A DNA stretch of 64,000 nucleotides from Aphrocallistes beatrix (Eukaryota > Porifera > Hexactinellida > Sceptrulophora > Aphrocallistidae): contig OY725489.1 in the NCBI GenBank assembly GCA_963281255.1, positions 5,518,523 to 5,582,522 on the forward strand. Direction: 5' to 3'. A program made the translations under genes and the position numbers. Below are positions 10,310 through 20,336 of the stretch, piece by piece (positions within the stretch are counted from its first letter, which is position 1; each line of letters opens with the position of its first letter). Under the pieces are notes generated by a model. It saw nothing but the letters and a program-made list of their open reading frames with translations. It was not told the origin of the DNA and searched no databases.

Positions 10310-12489
10310 CACTGGCCAACAACATTTTATTGGCTGATAAGTTGAGACTATTTCTAGGGTATATCGGGGTCACTGAGTTCGAAAATGGCACTAGTTCTGG
10401 TCAATTGGCTCTATCTTTTGTGATATTGTAAAATTATGTGTTTTTCAGTATCTGTGAATCGTGTTCACTGATAGTATATAGTATGTATGTATTACCTTAT
10501 AACTAGAATTGGACGTACGTAATAAGCTGACAATTTGAGATATAATATGATCTGAATACTTATCACTCATGAACGAACGTTCTCTTATACGATTTCCTCT
10601 TGTGAGGTTACTAGGCGCAATCACGCATAAGGCTCCAGCAGTAATCTGACAACATGTGAGCGTCCCATCGTCCTTGGTACCGTTCCTCCATAGTCCTGAT
10701 GTCTTGGTGGAATCGCTCGCACTGTTCTTCGCTTAAATCACCAAGATTTTTAGGGAATCTCTCTAAATGGCTATAGAGGTAGTGAAGTTTTATGCTCATT
10801 CTGGTTCCCAGACTGTGGAAGTTCTTGAGCATGCCTTCGGCCAGATTCTGGTAGTTAGCTACTTTGGTGTTGCCTAGAAATCCCTTTACAACATCGACAA
10901 AGGAATACCACACGACAGCCTCTATCTCAGTCATGTGTGAGGCGAAATCTTCATCTTTTATCAGTTTTCTGATTTGTGGCCCATCAAAAATACCTGCCTT
11001 AAGTTTTTCGCTACTCAGACCAGGATATACTGAGCAGAGGTAGCTGAAACAGGTTCCATCTTTGTTCAATGCCTTTACGAATTGTTTCATTAGTCCCAAC
11101 TTGATATGTAGTGGGGGTAGGATGATACGGTTACGGCTAACTAGTGGCTCGTTAACGATATTCTTTTCCCCAACGGAGAGCTCTTGACGAACGGGCCAGT
11201 TCTTCTTTTCCCAGTGCACCTCATCCGCTCTGCTGTCCCACAAACAAAGAAAGCATAGGTATTTAGTGTAACCACTTTGCTGTCCTAACAGAATGTTGAC
11301 CATTTTCAAGTCCACACACGCGATCCAGTTATGTTCATCATAACACAGCTTTTGTAGGACCATCTTTACAGTTGCGTAGTGCTCTTTCAAGATTACTGAA
11401 TGGCCGATCGGAACACAGGCAAACTTGTTACCATTATGCAGCAACACACACTTTAAACTCCGTTTAGAGCTGTCGATAAATAAACACCACTCATTCGGAT
11501 TGTATTGGGACAGTCCCATCGCTGAGAGAAGTCCTGGGATGTTATTACAAAACACGAAATCGCCTTCTTTACTGAAATAGCGGATAAGTTCTTTGTCTCT
11601 GCGTCGGTAATAAGTTATCATAGCTTCACTGTGGAGAACATGGTGTTCACTGAGACGGGAAGCCAGGATCTCTGAAGCATCTTTTGACAAGCCTAAGTCT
11701 CTCACTAAGTCGTTGAGCTGCGCCTGTGTGAAAGGCTCCGCTTTACTTATCTGTAACGACTCAATACAGCTATTGCTGCTGTAAGTGCTGTCCGACGATT
11801 CATCAATAGCCTGAGTAAACGCAGTATCAGGAACTAGATCAGGTAAGGACGTAAAAACAGGCACCTAAATTTCGCTGCAGTGTGGAATTGGCCGTCTTGC
11901 AGAATCTATGTCAGGATATTGCCACGAATTCTTTTTCTTTCGGTTCCATCCAGACATGTTAACCATGCAGAAGTAACAGTCATCGTGATGATTCTTGGGC
12001 TCTCGCCAAACCATTGGTATCCCAAACTTCATGGATTTGGCTTTTCCTTGTGTCCATAAGCGGAGGGTTTCTGTGCAATACTTGCACACTTTGTGAGGGC
12101 TCCATGACTTATCCTGATCGCCTAACTTCATACCAAAATAAGCCTGATAAGCTTTTTTGGTGACATCCTAACATTAAAACGATGTTCCTTTGCCATATAT
12201 TCACCACAAATTTAGCAAAATACACAGGATCATTGAGGCAACAACGTCTAATGCGCTTTGAACCCATGAAAGGTTATACTGTAATATGCTAGAAATAGAG
12301 TGAACAAATAGATGTAAATGTTGTAATAAACCTACAAATCGTCTTATCTCAAAATTTAAGGTTGTGTAATATCTAGAAAACTAGAGCCAATTCAGCAAAA
12401 CTAATAGTAATTTCGGATTCAGCCGATATACCCCAAAAACGCTCCAACAATCTGAGCCAAGGGACAAAAATATTTTTTGCTGGCCTGTG
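10310..12489 (-). mobile_element. 2.2-kb TIR transposon, CAC(T/A)GGCCA ends
   Basis: The left end CACTGGCCAACAAC (from 10310) and the right end, reverse-complemented CACAGGCCAGCAAA (to 12489), start imperfect inverted repeats of roughly 105 bases that close at CAATTGGCTCT/AGAGCCAATT. TTA flanks both sides (10307-10309 and 12490-12492). A paralogous empty site exists at about 48045: CCTGAATAATTATTGTTAG runs on uninterrupted there, which confirms the insertion. The single gene inside (10563-12131) is on the minus strand. CACT(G)-type termini with a 3-bp duplication are seen in the CACTA-Mirage-Chapaev group; that superfamily placement is an inference. Confidence 0.8.
10563..12131 (-). pseudogene. 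Transposase-like protein of the TIR transposon, nearly open
   Basis: This is a long minus-strand frame of about 520 codons. It belongs to a protein family I recognise as recurrent in arthropod and cnidarian genomes but cannot name. Visible blocks: LGDQDKSWSPHKVCKYC (zinc-ligand-like Cys pair), GIPMVWREPKNHHDDCYFC, LFIDSSKRSLKCVLLHNG (candidate first Asp), CVDLKMVNILLGQQ followed by CFLCLWDSR (second Asp and CxxC), LPPLHIKLGLMKQFVKAL, and the C-terminal EEQCERFHQDI with MEERYQGRWD. Lesions are few: an in-frame TAG at 11865-11867 and tandem TAG-TAA at 10608-10613, after which the frame continues PHKRKSYKRTF to a TGA at 10563-10565. The N-terminus probably extends beyond 12131, since AYQAYFG precedes the ATG in frame. 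It is either a recent pseudogene or a sequence with errors. Confidence 0.75.
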
Positions 12490-12492
12490 TTA

Positions 12493-12893
12493 TTGTTAGA
12501 CATTATCAACAGGGTCTGTCACTCATCACGATCTTAAGTGCCAATTATAGTCAATAGCCACCGATGTGTTAAGTTGCACATGGTTATACAGTGTGTCAGA
12601 TAATTTTTTCACAAATTAATTAAATAAGAGTTTGATGATAGTTAGTAACGCAAGCTAATGTTTTTCATCGAAGCATGAATAGAAAAGATCAATGATTTAT
12701 CTTTGAAACACTACTATCGATAAAGAGTTGGCATCTCGTAGACATTTAAGCCCAGCACTTCATGTAGCTGGATTGACAGATACTGACTTCACAACAAATT
12801 TCTTAATATTTGAGTTTTGGTGGAGAAATTTCTCAAAAAATTTCTCTGAATAACTGAAAATAATATTGTAAACCGTTCTCTTTTTTTTACATA
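12493..12893. repeat. Spacer paralogous to 48060-48310
   Basis: There is no gene. About 270 bases after the transposon match 48060-48310 (shared motif CCAATTATAGTCAATAGCCA), giving the right half of the empty-site comparison. Confidence 0.65.
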
Positions 12894-13076
12894 CCGTATT
12901 TCCCTGAATAAGCGCCGGGGGCTTGAATAAGCGCCGGTTTGAATAAGCGCCGGGTCTAAATGGTGAGCGAAATAAATAAGCGCCGGGGCTTGAATAAGCG
13001 CCGGTTTGAATAAGCGCCGGGTCTAAAGGGTGCACGAAATAAATAAGCGCCCGGGCGCTTATTCGAAGCAATACGG
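12894..13076. mobile_element. MITE with CCGTATT ends and GAATAAGCGCCGG repeats
   Basis: A 183-bp palindromic element has ends CCGTATTTCCCTGAATAAG and its inverse CTTATTCGAAGCAATACGG, flanked by TACATA on both sides (12888-12893, 13077-13082). The inside is a tandem array of GAATAAGCGCCGG(G) units. A larger relative lies at 21539-21941. It has no coding capacity of its own; the overlapping open frame is translated repeat. Confidence 0.75.
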
Positions 13077-13082
13077 TACATA

Positions 13083-13914
13083 CCTTTGAGCTGATCTCCT
13101 TTCCTGTGGTTTTTTTTCCTTCTAATATAGAATTTTTATATGTTTACGCTGCTCCAACTCTGGCATTGTAAATATTTTAGCCTATCAATCAGTATTGCTT
13201 CAAACCAAGAATATGCTATTCATACTTGTGAAAATATTTTTCTGACATACTGTATTTACATTGAAATAAAGAATCGAGTTGAAAGTATCAAAGCTGAGTA
13301 ATTTTAAATGAATGAATGACGAATTAACTATAGAGCTTCTCAACACATCACTGAATGATTTTCAAAAGCTATATATTATTTATTATAATTATTAATATTA
13401 TACGCAACCTTTGCCTTACACCTAGAAGTGTACAGTATAATCAAAGTTGCTTACCTACAATCTAAATTGAATGGGGGTTACCGTGGTATGATTTTCCATA
13501 GATATGAGGACTAATACTTGGCAACTTTGAAAATTAGTAACCTGGTAACAATCCATAGTTAATTGAAATTAGAAATTGTGTGCGTTTGATATATAGAAGA
13601 GTTCTTATAATGGATCTTATACTACATATTTGTTTTTCTAATGAGTGAGTTTATTTATTCTCTAAATAAAGAATAAATATAGGTTTACATATCAATCATG
13701 CAGCTCGAAAATGTGCCAGACTCACTAGAGGCATACATAACTCAATTATTATTTTGATCAATTAAATAATATTAATTTTAGAGCCTTCTAAGTGTGTATC
13801 CTGAAATCTACATGATGCAGTGCATTATTCTATGCACTGTTGATATATCATTTCAATAATAAAATATGGATCACACGGACGCCTTACACCGTCCATCCTG
13901 ACAAAGGCAGCTCC
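13083..13914. other. AT-rich spacer
   Basis: I see no gene, RNA or delimited repeat in this stretch. Confidence 0.5.
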
Positions 13915-14389
13915 CAAGGCCGGCGACAGGGGGGGTAGCTTGGGGTAAAACCGGGGGGCCCGTGGTAAATAGGGGCCCCAGGTCGGCATGTAATAGTTTC
14001 TTTAGGATTTAAGATGTCCATTGTAATTGTGTCTTGTATGTACATAATAAGCTTGTATCACAATATGAATTCCTTTGTTTCAGTTTTCACTAATAGAATG
14101 ATTGCTATGATCAATATCACACTTAGCAAGCAAAGGATTCTGTTATTAATAAATTGTCATTAATTTATTCCATTGTTTGAAACCTTATTATTAATCTGAT
14201 TCCTTCACCACGATATAAAATATGGAATTATAGAAATTGCTCTATTTCAATTATAAAATATTTCAATATAAAGTATATGTCCTACGTTCATAAATCAGGT
14301 GCGCAAAAACGTCAAGAGAAGCGGGTAAGAGATGGAGGGTCCGGCCAGAAATCTTACTAGGGGGCCCGTAAATTCTGTCGCCGGCCCTG
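13915..14389. mobile_element. Non-autonomous hAT element with perfect 8-bp TSD
   Basis: A 475-bp element has ends CAAGGCCGGCGACAG and, reverse-complemented, CAGGGCCGGCGACAG. GCAGCTCC is duplicated exactly on each side (13907-13914 and 14390-14397). Short CAGGG-type TIRs with an 8-bp target duplication are diagnostic of hAT transposons. The interior is AT-rich and non-coding; both sub-ends are G/C-rich (GGGGGGCCCGTGG and GGGGGCCCGT). Confidence 0.88.
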
Positions 14390-14397
14390 GCAGCTCC

Positions 14398-15339
14398 TAT
14401 AATACAAGCTTTGGTGTCAAATTGTATTAGTCAATCAGAATCCAGTAATTTAATCAGTACAATCGACTTTATTTTATTGACTAAAGGGTATTATAACCTA
14501 ACTCGACATGTTAGAATCATTCTCTAACTAGCAAATAATTATTTATATTTGATTAATGAGGTAAATGTTATCCTTACTACAGTGTGTCGGGAAATTATTG
14601 ACACAAAACTTGGACTTACGTATAGTGAGACCTATGCTTGAGAAGAGTATTATAAATTCAAGATGACTTCATTAGGGTATTTTATCCTATAAATATATAC
14701 ACTATTTTCACACTATCATGCCTTGCGGTTAGTCTGCATCTTTTCTGGAATGGTAACCCATTTATTGTTGAATAAAAAAACCCCCCTATAACTGTCTACC
14801 ACAGTATTGCAATCTAATTGAGAGTGTTACTTCTAAACGGCACGGGATACAGCTAATCAGATTCCAGATTCGAATAATACGCATTCAAATTAGTCACAGG
14901 TTAATTTTTCTGATTAATCATTAATTCCTAACTTTATGTAATTATCAATGCTACTTATACACCCATTTTGACCACTATACATGATGGCAATGAATTATCT
15001 ATGGTGGCTCAGACTAATGATTGTTCATTGAGTAGAGTAATTTATTAGTTATGTTCTGTCAGGTCAAAATTGGTCCCTCCGGGCTAAATTTGGTCCCCCG
15101 GACCAGTTTTGGCTGCCAAAATTAGTCCGGGGACCATTTTAGTGCAGTTTCTGCAGAGAGAAACTCTATAACAAAGACGGTGTACCACATCAGTCCATAT
15201 GTATGTATGTATCTCCGTACGCTGAGAAATTTGAGTTTTCAAAAATTTTGTAGTCCTGATGTATTACAATATTCATATCTCATCGGTCTCTGACAGACAT
15301 TTTTTTTTCATCTATCTCCCATAATGACCGAGTTATGCC
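14398..15339. other. Spacer with short repeats
   Basis: There is no gene. About 100 bases at 14825-14925 recur at 24530-24625 (shared GATTCGAATAATACGCATTC). At 15065-15150 there is a cluster of TTGGTCCC / GGACCA palindromic motifs. Poly-C (14778-14788) and AT-rich sequence make up the rest. Confidence 0.5.
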
Positions 15340-15519
15340 CGAATAACTACTGTGTTGCTTAACTCTTAAAAATGTGACAATGACGTCATAATTCCATGAT
15401 GAGTCGACATTTTGCTCTGAGCTCAGAAATTAGTGGAGCCATAGCCGAAAGACTCTTACATGCCAAAATCAGCATTTCTGACTGGTAGTTTCTTCAATCA
15501 ATTCGTTACAGATATATCT
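15340..15519 (+). repeat. Repeat R, 3' part
   Basis: This matches the end of the 8573 copy, including TGACAATGACGTCATAATTC and the TTCTTCAATCAATTCGTTAC stretch. The GC-rich head is absent. Confidence 0.6.
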
Positions 15520-16490
15520 TTACTATACGTAGATACCGTATGGGTGCAGGGTTACTGTCCAACATGACTGCGATTAGGCTGTTGTCTTTGCAGTTCCATC
15601 CCCATTCCATACGATCAGCCGTGCCCATCCACATCATTACCCGGAAATAGCACCTCAGAGAGTGAAATTCGTGGTGGAGGCTGTAGGTGACAGTCTTTCG
15701 GGTATAGCGAAGCTTTTGGCTGCACTCACTTTCTTGCAGAGGAGTGTACCTCAAGTCGCGAAGACTGTCCCCAGGTTTTGCATTGAACAACGCGATCATG
15801 ACTTTATAACCAGTGCTTTCTATCACAACTGGGTTTTGGTTTGGTGCTGAATGCATCAGGTTTTTAAGATGGATTCCTCTTTGAACTTGTACAGAGCAGA
15901 CTTCTTTCCGAGCCCGAAAATGCTGGAAGTGGTGTCAAACCCGGTGAATACATGCATAAAAAGCAGGATCTGTCAGATTTTCGTCCTCAAGCATCTACTT
16001 TATCATCTTGATATCATACACTACGGTTGGTTTCCCTTCATCCGAGTGGAAGTATATCTTATTTGCAATGTTGTTAGGCGTGTAGTGCAGCAGCTGAACC
16101 ATAGATCCGTATTCTCGCCTATGAGAGTTGTCGTCTTGGACGAGGCCATTGATACTGCTGCCTTCACAATGTCAACATCGGGATCCTCCTCAGCCTGTAT
16201 TACATGGCACCCTCGTTCTCTCATACGTTCAGAAATGAGACGGTTGAGGGGCTGTTTGTTGGCTTTAATGTGAAGGAATCCTCCTTATTACTACAGTCTC
16301 CGCCACGAAATTTCACCTTCTGAGGTTTTCCAGATTATGATGTGGATGGACATGGCTGATGGTATGGAGGTCACCCTGCACTCCTGAAAATGATCCACTG
16401 GAACTGTTCCACAGGCTATAGTAGTCTCAGATGTAGCTGCAGAAAACAAGGACTCAACTGTTCTCAAGCATGCGGACGATGCCAAGATGA
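15520..16490 (-). pseudogene. Decayed PIN/FEN-like TE-associated protein
   Basis: Minus-strand fragments in three frames match, in order, a protein family widespread in arthropods and other invertebrates and usually left uncharacterised. Near 16200 HVIQAEEDPDVDIVKAA and GENTDLWF resemble the DAD...GEDTDLL acidic motifs of a PIN/FEN1-like nuclease fold. Near 15960 a second frame reads FTGFDTTSSIFGLGKKSAL. Near 15800-15560 a third frame reads GDSLRDLRYTPLQ, HSLRCYFRVMMWMG and the EWGW motif typical of its C-terminus. Frameshifts separate all three. The more upstream part (to 16490) is only weakly recognisable. The role of the family is not known to me; it usually occurs as multicopy, TE-like sequence. 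Confidence 0.65.
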
Positions 16491-16739
16491 CAACATTGGC
16501 TATATGAAAGAAGGAATTGCATTGATGATGAAACCGAAGATGGATTGAAATGTGAACATATCAATCCAACTATGCTAAAAATACATGAATACCACTAGTC
16601 GCAAACCATAATATTTTAAAACTAACGTTTAGACTATTTATATTAAGAAATTCGGACACAGCATTCATAGCCGAGAAAAACAATGATATGGTTTACACCA
16701 AATTTGGTGGTTGTTGCTAAGGAGTGCCCAAAATATTTT
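16491..16739. other. Spacer
   Basis: Nothing is recognisable between the pseudogene and repeat A. Confidence 0.5.
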
Positions 16740-17225
16740 ATCATGTCTAAATGGAGTTTTTCTTATATATTTCTCTGGCACAAGTGCTTACTCGAAATGG
16801 AAAGGCCGTTGGAAAAAGGTAACGCTACCGGAATGGGTGAGGAGGAATGTGAAGTACCTCTACATAAATTAAAAAAATGTTACTACGTATTTCATTTGAT
16901 AAATTTCCAAATTATTATTTCAGTTGCGAATACAAGGCAGGGCACATTTATTCTCTCATATAATGTTTTTATTTAAAATTATTCTTCGCATTACTTATCT
17001 CATCATTGCACAAGTCCTTGATCAAAGAAAGCACTCAAATTAAGACAAGCTCTCTCCCTGGCATCAACGAACGATGTTTACACTTCAAGACTCCCGCCTA
17101 ACATGTGTGTATTCATATTATCTTATTTTTATCATGTTGATTATTCGTATGATTACGTATATTTTGATGCTTTAATGATTTTTATGTTGTGCTATAGGTG
17201 ATCTACGTATGATCTTATAGAGAAG

Positions 17226-17233
17226 TATAAAAG
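17226..17233 (+). promoter_or_regulatory. Candidate TATA box
   Basis: TATAAAAG lies 82 bases before the ATG of a candidate first exon. The same motif at nearly the same distance (50835-50842, 81 bases) is kept in the second copy. No initiator motif was defined, so this is a prediction only. Confidence 0.35.
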
Positions 17234-17307
17234 CACAGTTATTAAGTCGGATAATCGTTTTTCTAGTTAGGTTAATATCTCGCCAATAAGAAAAAAGAAG
17301 TGAACTT

Positions 17308-17338
17308 ATGATTCATCAACTGTTGTTGAGTACGATGG
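17308..17338 (+). CDS. Candidate first coding exon, copy 1
   Basis: ATG opens MIHQLLLSTMG, and a strong donor follows directly (GATGG/gtgagt). The short hydrophobic start could begin a signal peptide. Copy 2 (50916-50946) keeps the ATG, ten codons and the donor, with MIHQLLLSTIG. The downstream exon is not identified: joining to the nearest good acceptor (17640) gives an early stop, so the gene model is incomplete. Confidence 0.3.
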
Positions 17339-17698
17339 GTGAGTCTACAATATAATGCTACATATTATTATATGTTAAATATTTAAATTAATGGTTTGTA
17401 ATTAGACGTTGAAAAAACAAAGGTAGCTACCATTAATCCAACCCTGATACTAGCAAAGTCAAAAATAAGAAGTTAGAAGCAGATCGATTATGAGTAAACA
17501 ATGCAAAGAAATACCTCAATCCATATTCAGTTGATAAAGTGCCAAGCCATCTATTGCACACACACTATCTACTAACTGCAACAAGACATCCAATATACTA
17601 ATTAACCTTCCTCAAATTCTCACAAACACTACTTGTTGTGCAGTAAGGTTATCACATCACAATTGAATGTACACCACCGCTTTCATAGATCTATTTGC

Positions 17699-17809
17699 AT
17701 GGAGAGGAACAGGGGGATGGCTATTAGGGGAGGAGGAGGCCATCATAGTAAATCCACATCTCCTAGAGAGGAACGAGAAGCTAGAAGGAAGATTACAAAC
17801 TCTGCATAG
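17699..17809 (+). CDS. Short conserved ORF in repeat A, copy 1
   Basis: These 36 codons starting MERNRGMAIRGGGGHHS and ending in TAG are glycine- and arginine-rich. The copy at 51306-51416 has the same length and stop with eight differing codons, four of them synonymous by my count. An acceptor-like TTGTTGTGCAG lies upstream at 17640, and here the frame is open back to it; in copy 2 it is not. It may be a terminal exon or a chance ORF in a repeat. No family is recognised. Confidence 0.3.
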   Translation: MERNRGMAIRGGGGHHSKSTSPREEREARRKITNSA

Positions 17810-17905
17810 CTTTACTTATATATTCACCTTTGTATGTATTTTGTAAAATATAATTAATATTTACTTATTTATTATTATTACGGCACAGAAGTTAAAGTAT
17901 ATATT

Positions 17906-18405
17906 GTACAGAAACCTCTGGTAACAAGATCGTATTTAAAGTCAACGCATATAGTCACATGCGATTTGGGGCTAAAAAGTTTTACCAAAAATCGGCATTA
18001 CATTTATACAAGGATCCAATGTCTACTGTATTCATTCGAAATAGGCTTTATTGGGGGAGTCTTGATATCAATAATATTCCCAACCATGTGCTCCTGGTTC
18101 CATGTTTTTCCAAATTTCCATCGAGTTGAGTTTGGAAAATAGAATACTCTTACAATTGATCCAGAATTTAAATTCTCCCATTTGAACTTGGTTTTCCCCA
18201 ATTCCAATGCTTATTTTTAACATACGTACCTAACTTAAAATTATATATCTTCTGTATATACACATAAATAGATATGTAGATATATAGATATAATCTTACT
18301 CTGTCGCCAGGATTCAACTATTAGCTATTTTACTGTATCAATTTGATATGATTCCAGACAACTATATTTTTCGCAAAATGAAAGCGATCACATTATGTCT
18401 TGGAC
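17906..18405 (+). repeat. Repeat B, copy 1 (pairs with 24620-25110)
   Basis: The shared run begins ACAGAAACCTCTGGTAA and includes GCGATTTGGGGCTAAAAAGT and TACAAGGATCCAATGTC. It ends at GAAAGCGATCACATTATGTC. Open frames inside are short and inconsistent between copies, so no gene is called. Confidence 0.7.
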
Positions 18406-18934
18406 ACCTGTGACTTGCCTCATCTTGCCTCCTTCACCTACTACCAAGAACGTGAGTTTAATTTATTAATAATACTATTGCTATGTGTACTGAAAAAAAT
18501 CCCAAATTCCCAAATTCCAATTGCTAGTATGGACAAATTCCTATCTTGAAAAGTTTGGTACTTTCATTAATGTGTAAGGTATTGGTAATCGACTCTAGGC
18601 GTCGTCGTGTTTCACACAGAAATAATTTACCTGTGCCCTAGCAAGCTTCAATCCCTAGCTACACCAGTGTCCACCCCTTATACAATATTTGTATTTGGAC
18701 TCCTTAGGTACTCCTCCACAGTTACTACAATTTTTGTAGTCAAAATTTAGACACCATTTACCCGAATTGACCTAATTCATTATAATTTCTCCTGATATAA
18801 TTGGAATTGAATCGTATCTTGATTGTGATAAATTTGATCCGATTAGCTCAGTTTGTTCTAATGAGCGGAGTACTTCCAAGCAATAGTATCTTCAATTGTA
18901 TATAGATATTTTAATTTTATCATATAGTATATAT
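18406..18934. other. Spacer with a possible short exon
   Basis: A 19-codon open stretch (18395-18451, MSWTPVTCLILPPSPTTKN) ends at a donor-like gtgagt. It is the only splice-compatible feature here and is too short to trust. The rest is AT-rich. Confidence 0.3.
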
Positions 18935-19460
18935 GTATTAGTGGCTTATCGCTATATCCTAGTTGCTATCGCCAACAAACGTCCAGATTTGTCGAGCACT
19001 GATACCTATCTAAAAGTACCTACAGTTAATTTATTATTTATTTTATGTTCCTTTTTATAGGAAGAAGATAGGCTCACGTGTGCGCAGGTAAGTATTTGTA
19101 AATCTAGTTCTAAATAATTCATTTTTTATTTACAATAGATACATATAGTAGATTAATTTTGGAAATATGCTAGAGGCTAGCTTTCAACCTTTGCTCTAGG
19201 GTTTATCCTATTTTTGAAACAATATAGTAAATATTTCTCATTTAGTTGATATTGGATATACGTAGTAGTTTTAAATTATCTTTGATTTGAGGTCCGTCGA
19301 TAATATTACATACTAATTTTATTGGATATAGCGATAATTTGACCAAAAGTTAAAATAATAAAATCCCAAAAATGCTACGCAATCATGAAGAATTAGCAGA
19401 TTTCGAAAATTGAAAGGTGCAAATTACCATATATTGTCTCACTTTCATCCAAATTCGAAC
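18935..19460 (+). repeat. Repeat D, copy 1, with 27-nt exon (19061-19087)
   Basis: About 500 bases match 49028-49650. At the centre, a pyrimidine-rich acceptor (TTCCTTTTTATAG) and a consensus donor (gtaagtatttgtaa) frame exactly 27 bases. In the phase left by the candidate exon at 46802 these encode KKIGSRVR; copy 2 encodes KKFGNHII. The flanking intron-like sequence is clearly more similar between copies than the 27 bases. Confidence 0.55.
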
Positions 19461-19639
19461 TATTCTCTTTTAAAATATTACTAGAGGAAGAATTACGGCC
19501 AGCCGCACACCAACACTAATTTAAAAATTGCGTACCTATAATAATATACGATATGATCTGTTAAATAGAATAATATCGGAAAAACACTAAAAGTCCAATA
19601 ATCTCCACAGGATATGACATAGATAAAAAGTTTCATACT

Positions 19640-19995
19640 CATTAAGATGCCCCAGTAGCATCTTAAGTGTCCCGATAACGCTTAAGATGTCCCATCGGTA
19701 TGTATGATCTCCCACTAACATTTTATATTTTCGGTTGCACATAAATTGTCATTAGTATCATATCTATCCCGGTAGCAATTAAGATGTCCCAGTAGCATCT
19801 TACGTGTCCCGCTAGTGCTTAAGATGTTCCATTGGCATGTAAGATCTCCCACTAACATTTTATATTTCCCGGTTACACATAAATTGTCTCATTAGAATCA
19901 TATCTGTCCAGGTTGAACTTAAGATTTCTCTGTAGCAGTCCCTATCGCCCTTCATTTTTTCCCGCTAGCACTTATGTCTTACTTTCCTACTAATT
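19640..19995. repeat. Satellite-like tandem repeat, ~139-bp unit
   Basis: There are two full and one partial unit of about 139 bases (starts near 19643, 19782 and 19920). Each is made of diverged ~22-bp subunits on the pattern TTAAGATGTCCCAGTAGCAT. Neighbouring full units match closely, indicating duplication at the higher-order unit level. Confidence 0.8.
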
Positions 19996-20029
19996 ATATC
20001 CCTTTAACGCTGCCGTTTACTATTCCATT

Positions 20030-20300
20030 ATTTGTGTAGCACAATAAATTTAGAGTTCGATTTTATTATCGATCATAAAAGATTAGAAAAGGGATGGTAA
20101 ATAGTTTACTATAAACTTGGGACTTAATCTTCATCAGATTTATATTTAGGATGAATCAAATGATTTAAAATAAACATTCAAATACAATCAAAAAAATCAA
20201 TTTAGATCATTTATCCATGGTCCAACCACGAATGAAGAAAGAGTAAAATATTTTCAGAAGTTATGTTATTATCCATGGTCAAGAATGATTCGGATGTCAT
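20030..20300 (+). repeat. Repeat E, copy 1 (pairs with 22800-23070)
   Basis: The shared core includes CATTTATCCATGGTCCAA and a second TTATCCATGGTC 60 bases on. In the other copy a pyrimidine tract with TTTTTACAG precedes the match. It is intron-like and non-coding. Confidence 0.65.
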
Positions 20301-20336
20301 ATACATTCTGTAAATGAAAATAATTGAGATACTGCC

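Larger units (their letters stand above)
16740..17905 (+). repeat. Repeat A, copy 1 (pairs with 50330-51500)
   Basis: This stretch is similar to 50330-51500 throughout, from CTAAATGGAG near 16747 to GGCACAGAAGTTAAAGTATA near 17882. It holds a TATA box and candidate first exon (17226-17338) and a short open frame with a conserved stop (17699-17809). Beyond its right edge the two copies join different sequence: repeat B here, and a truncated transposase at 51504. Confidence 0.75.

Noticed and set aside
12760..13071. 103-codon minus-strand ORF with PGAYSNR-type repeats
   Set aside because: It is the translation of the GAATAAGCGCC tandem units of a MITE.
19640..19995. Regularly spaced repeats that might suggest a CRISPR array
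   Set aside because: Units are contiguous, diverged ~22-bp subunits without unique spacers, in eukaryotic DNA.
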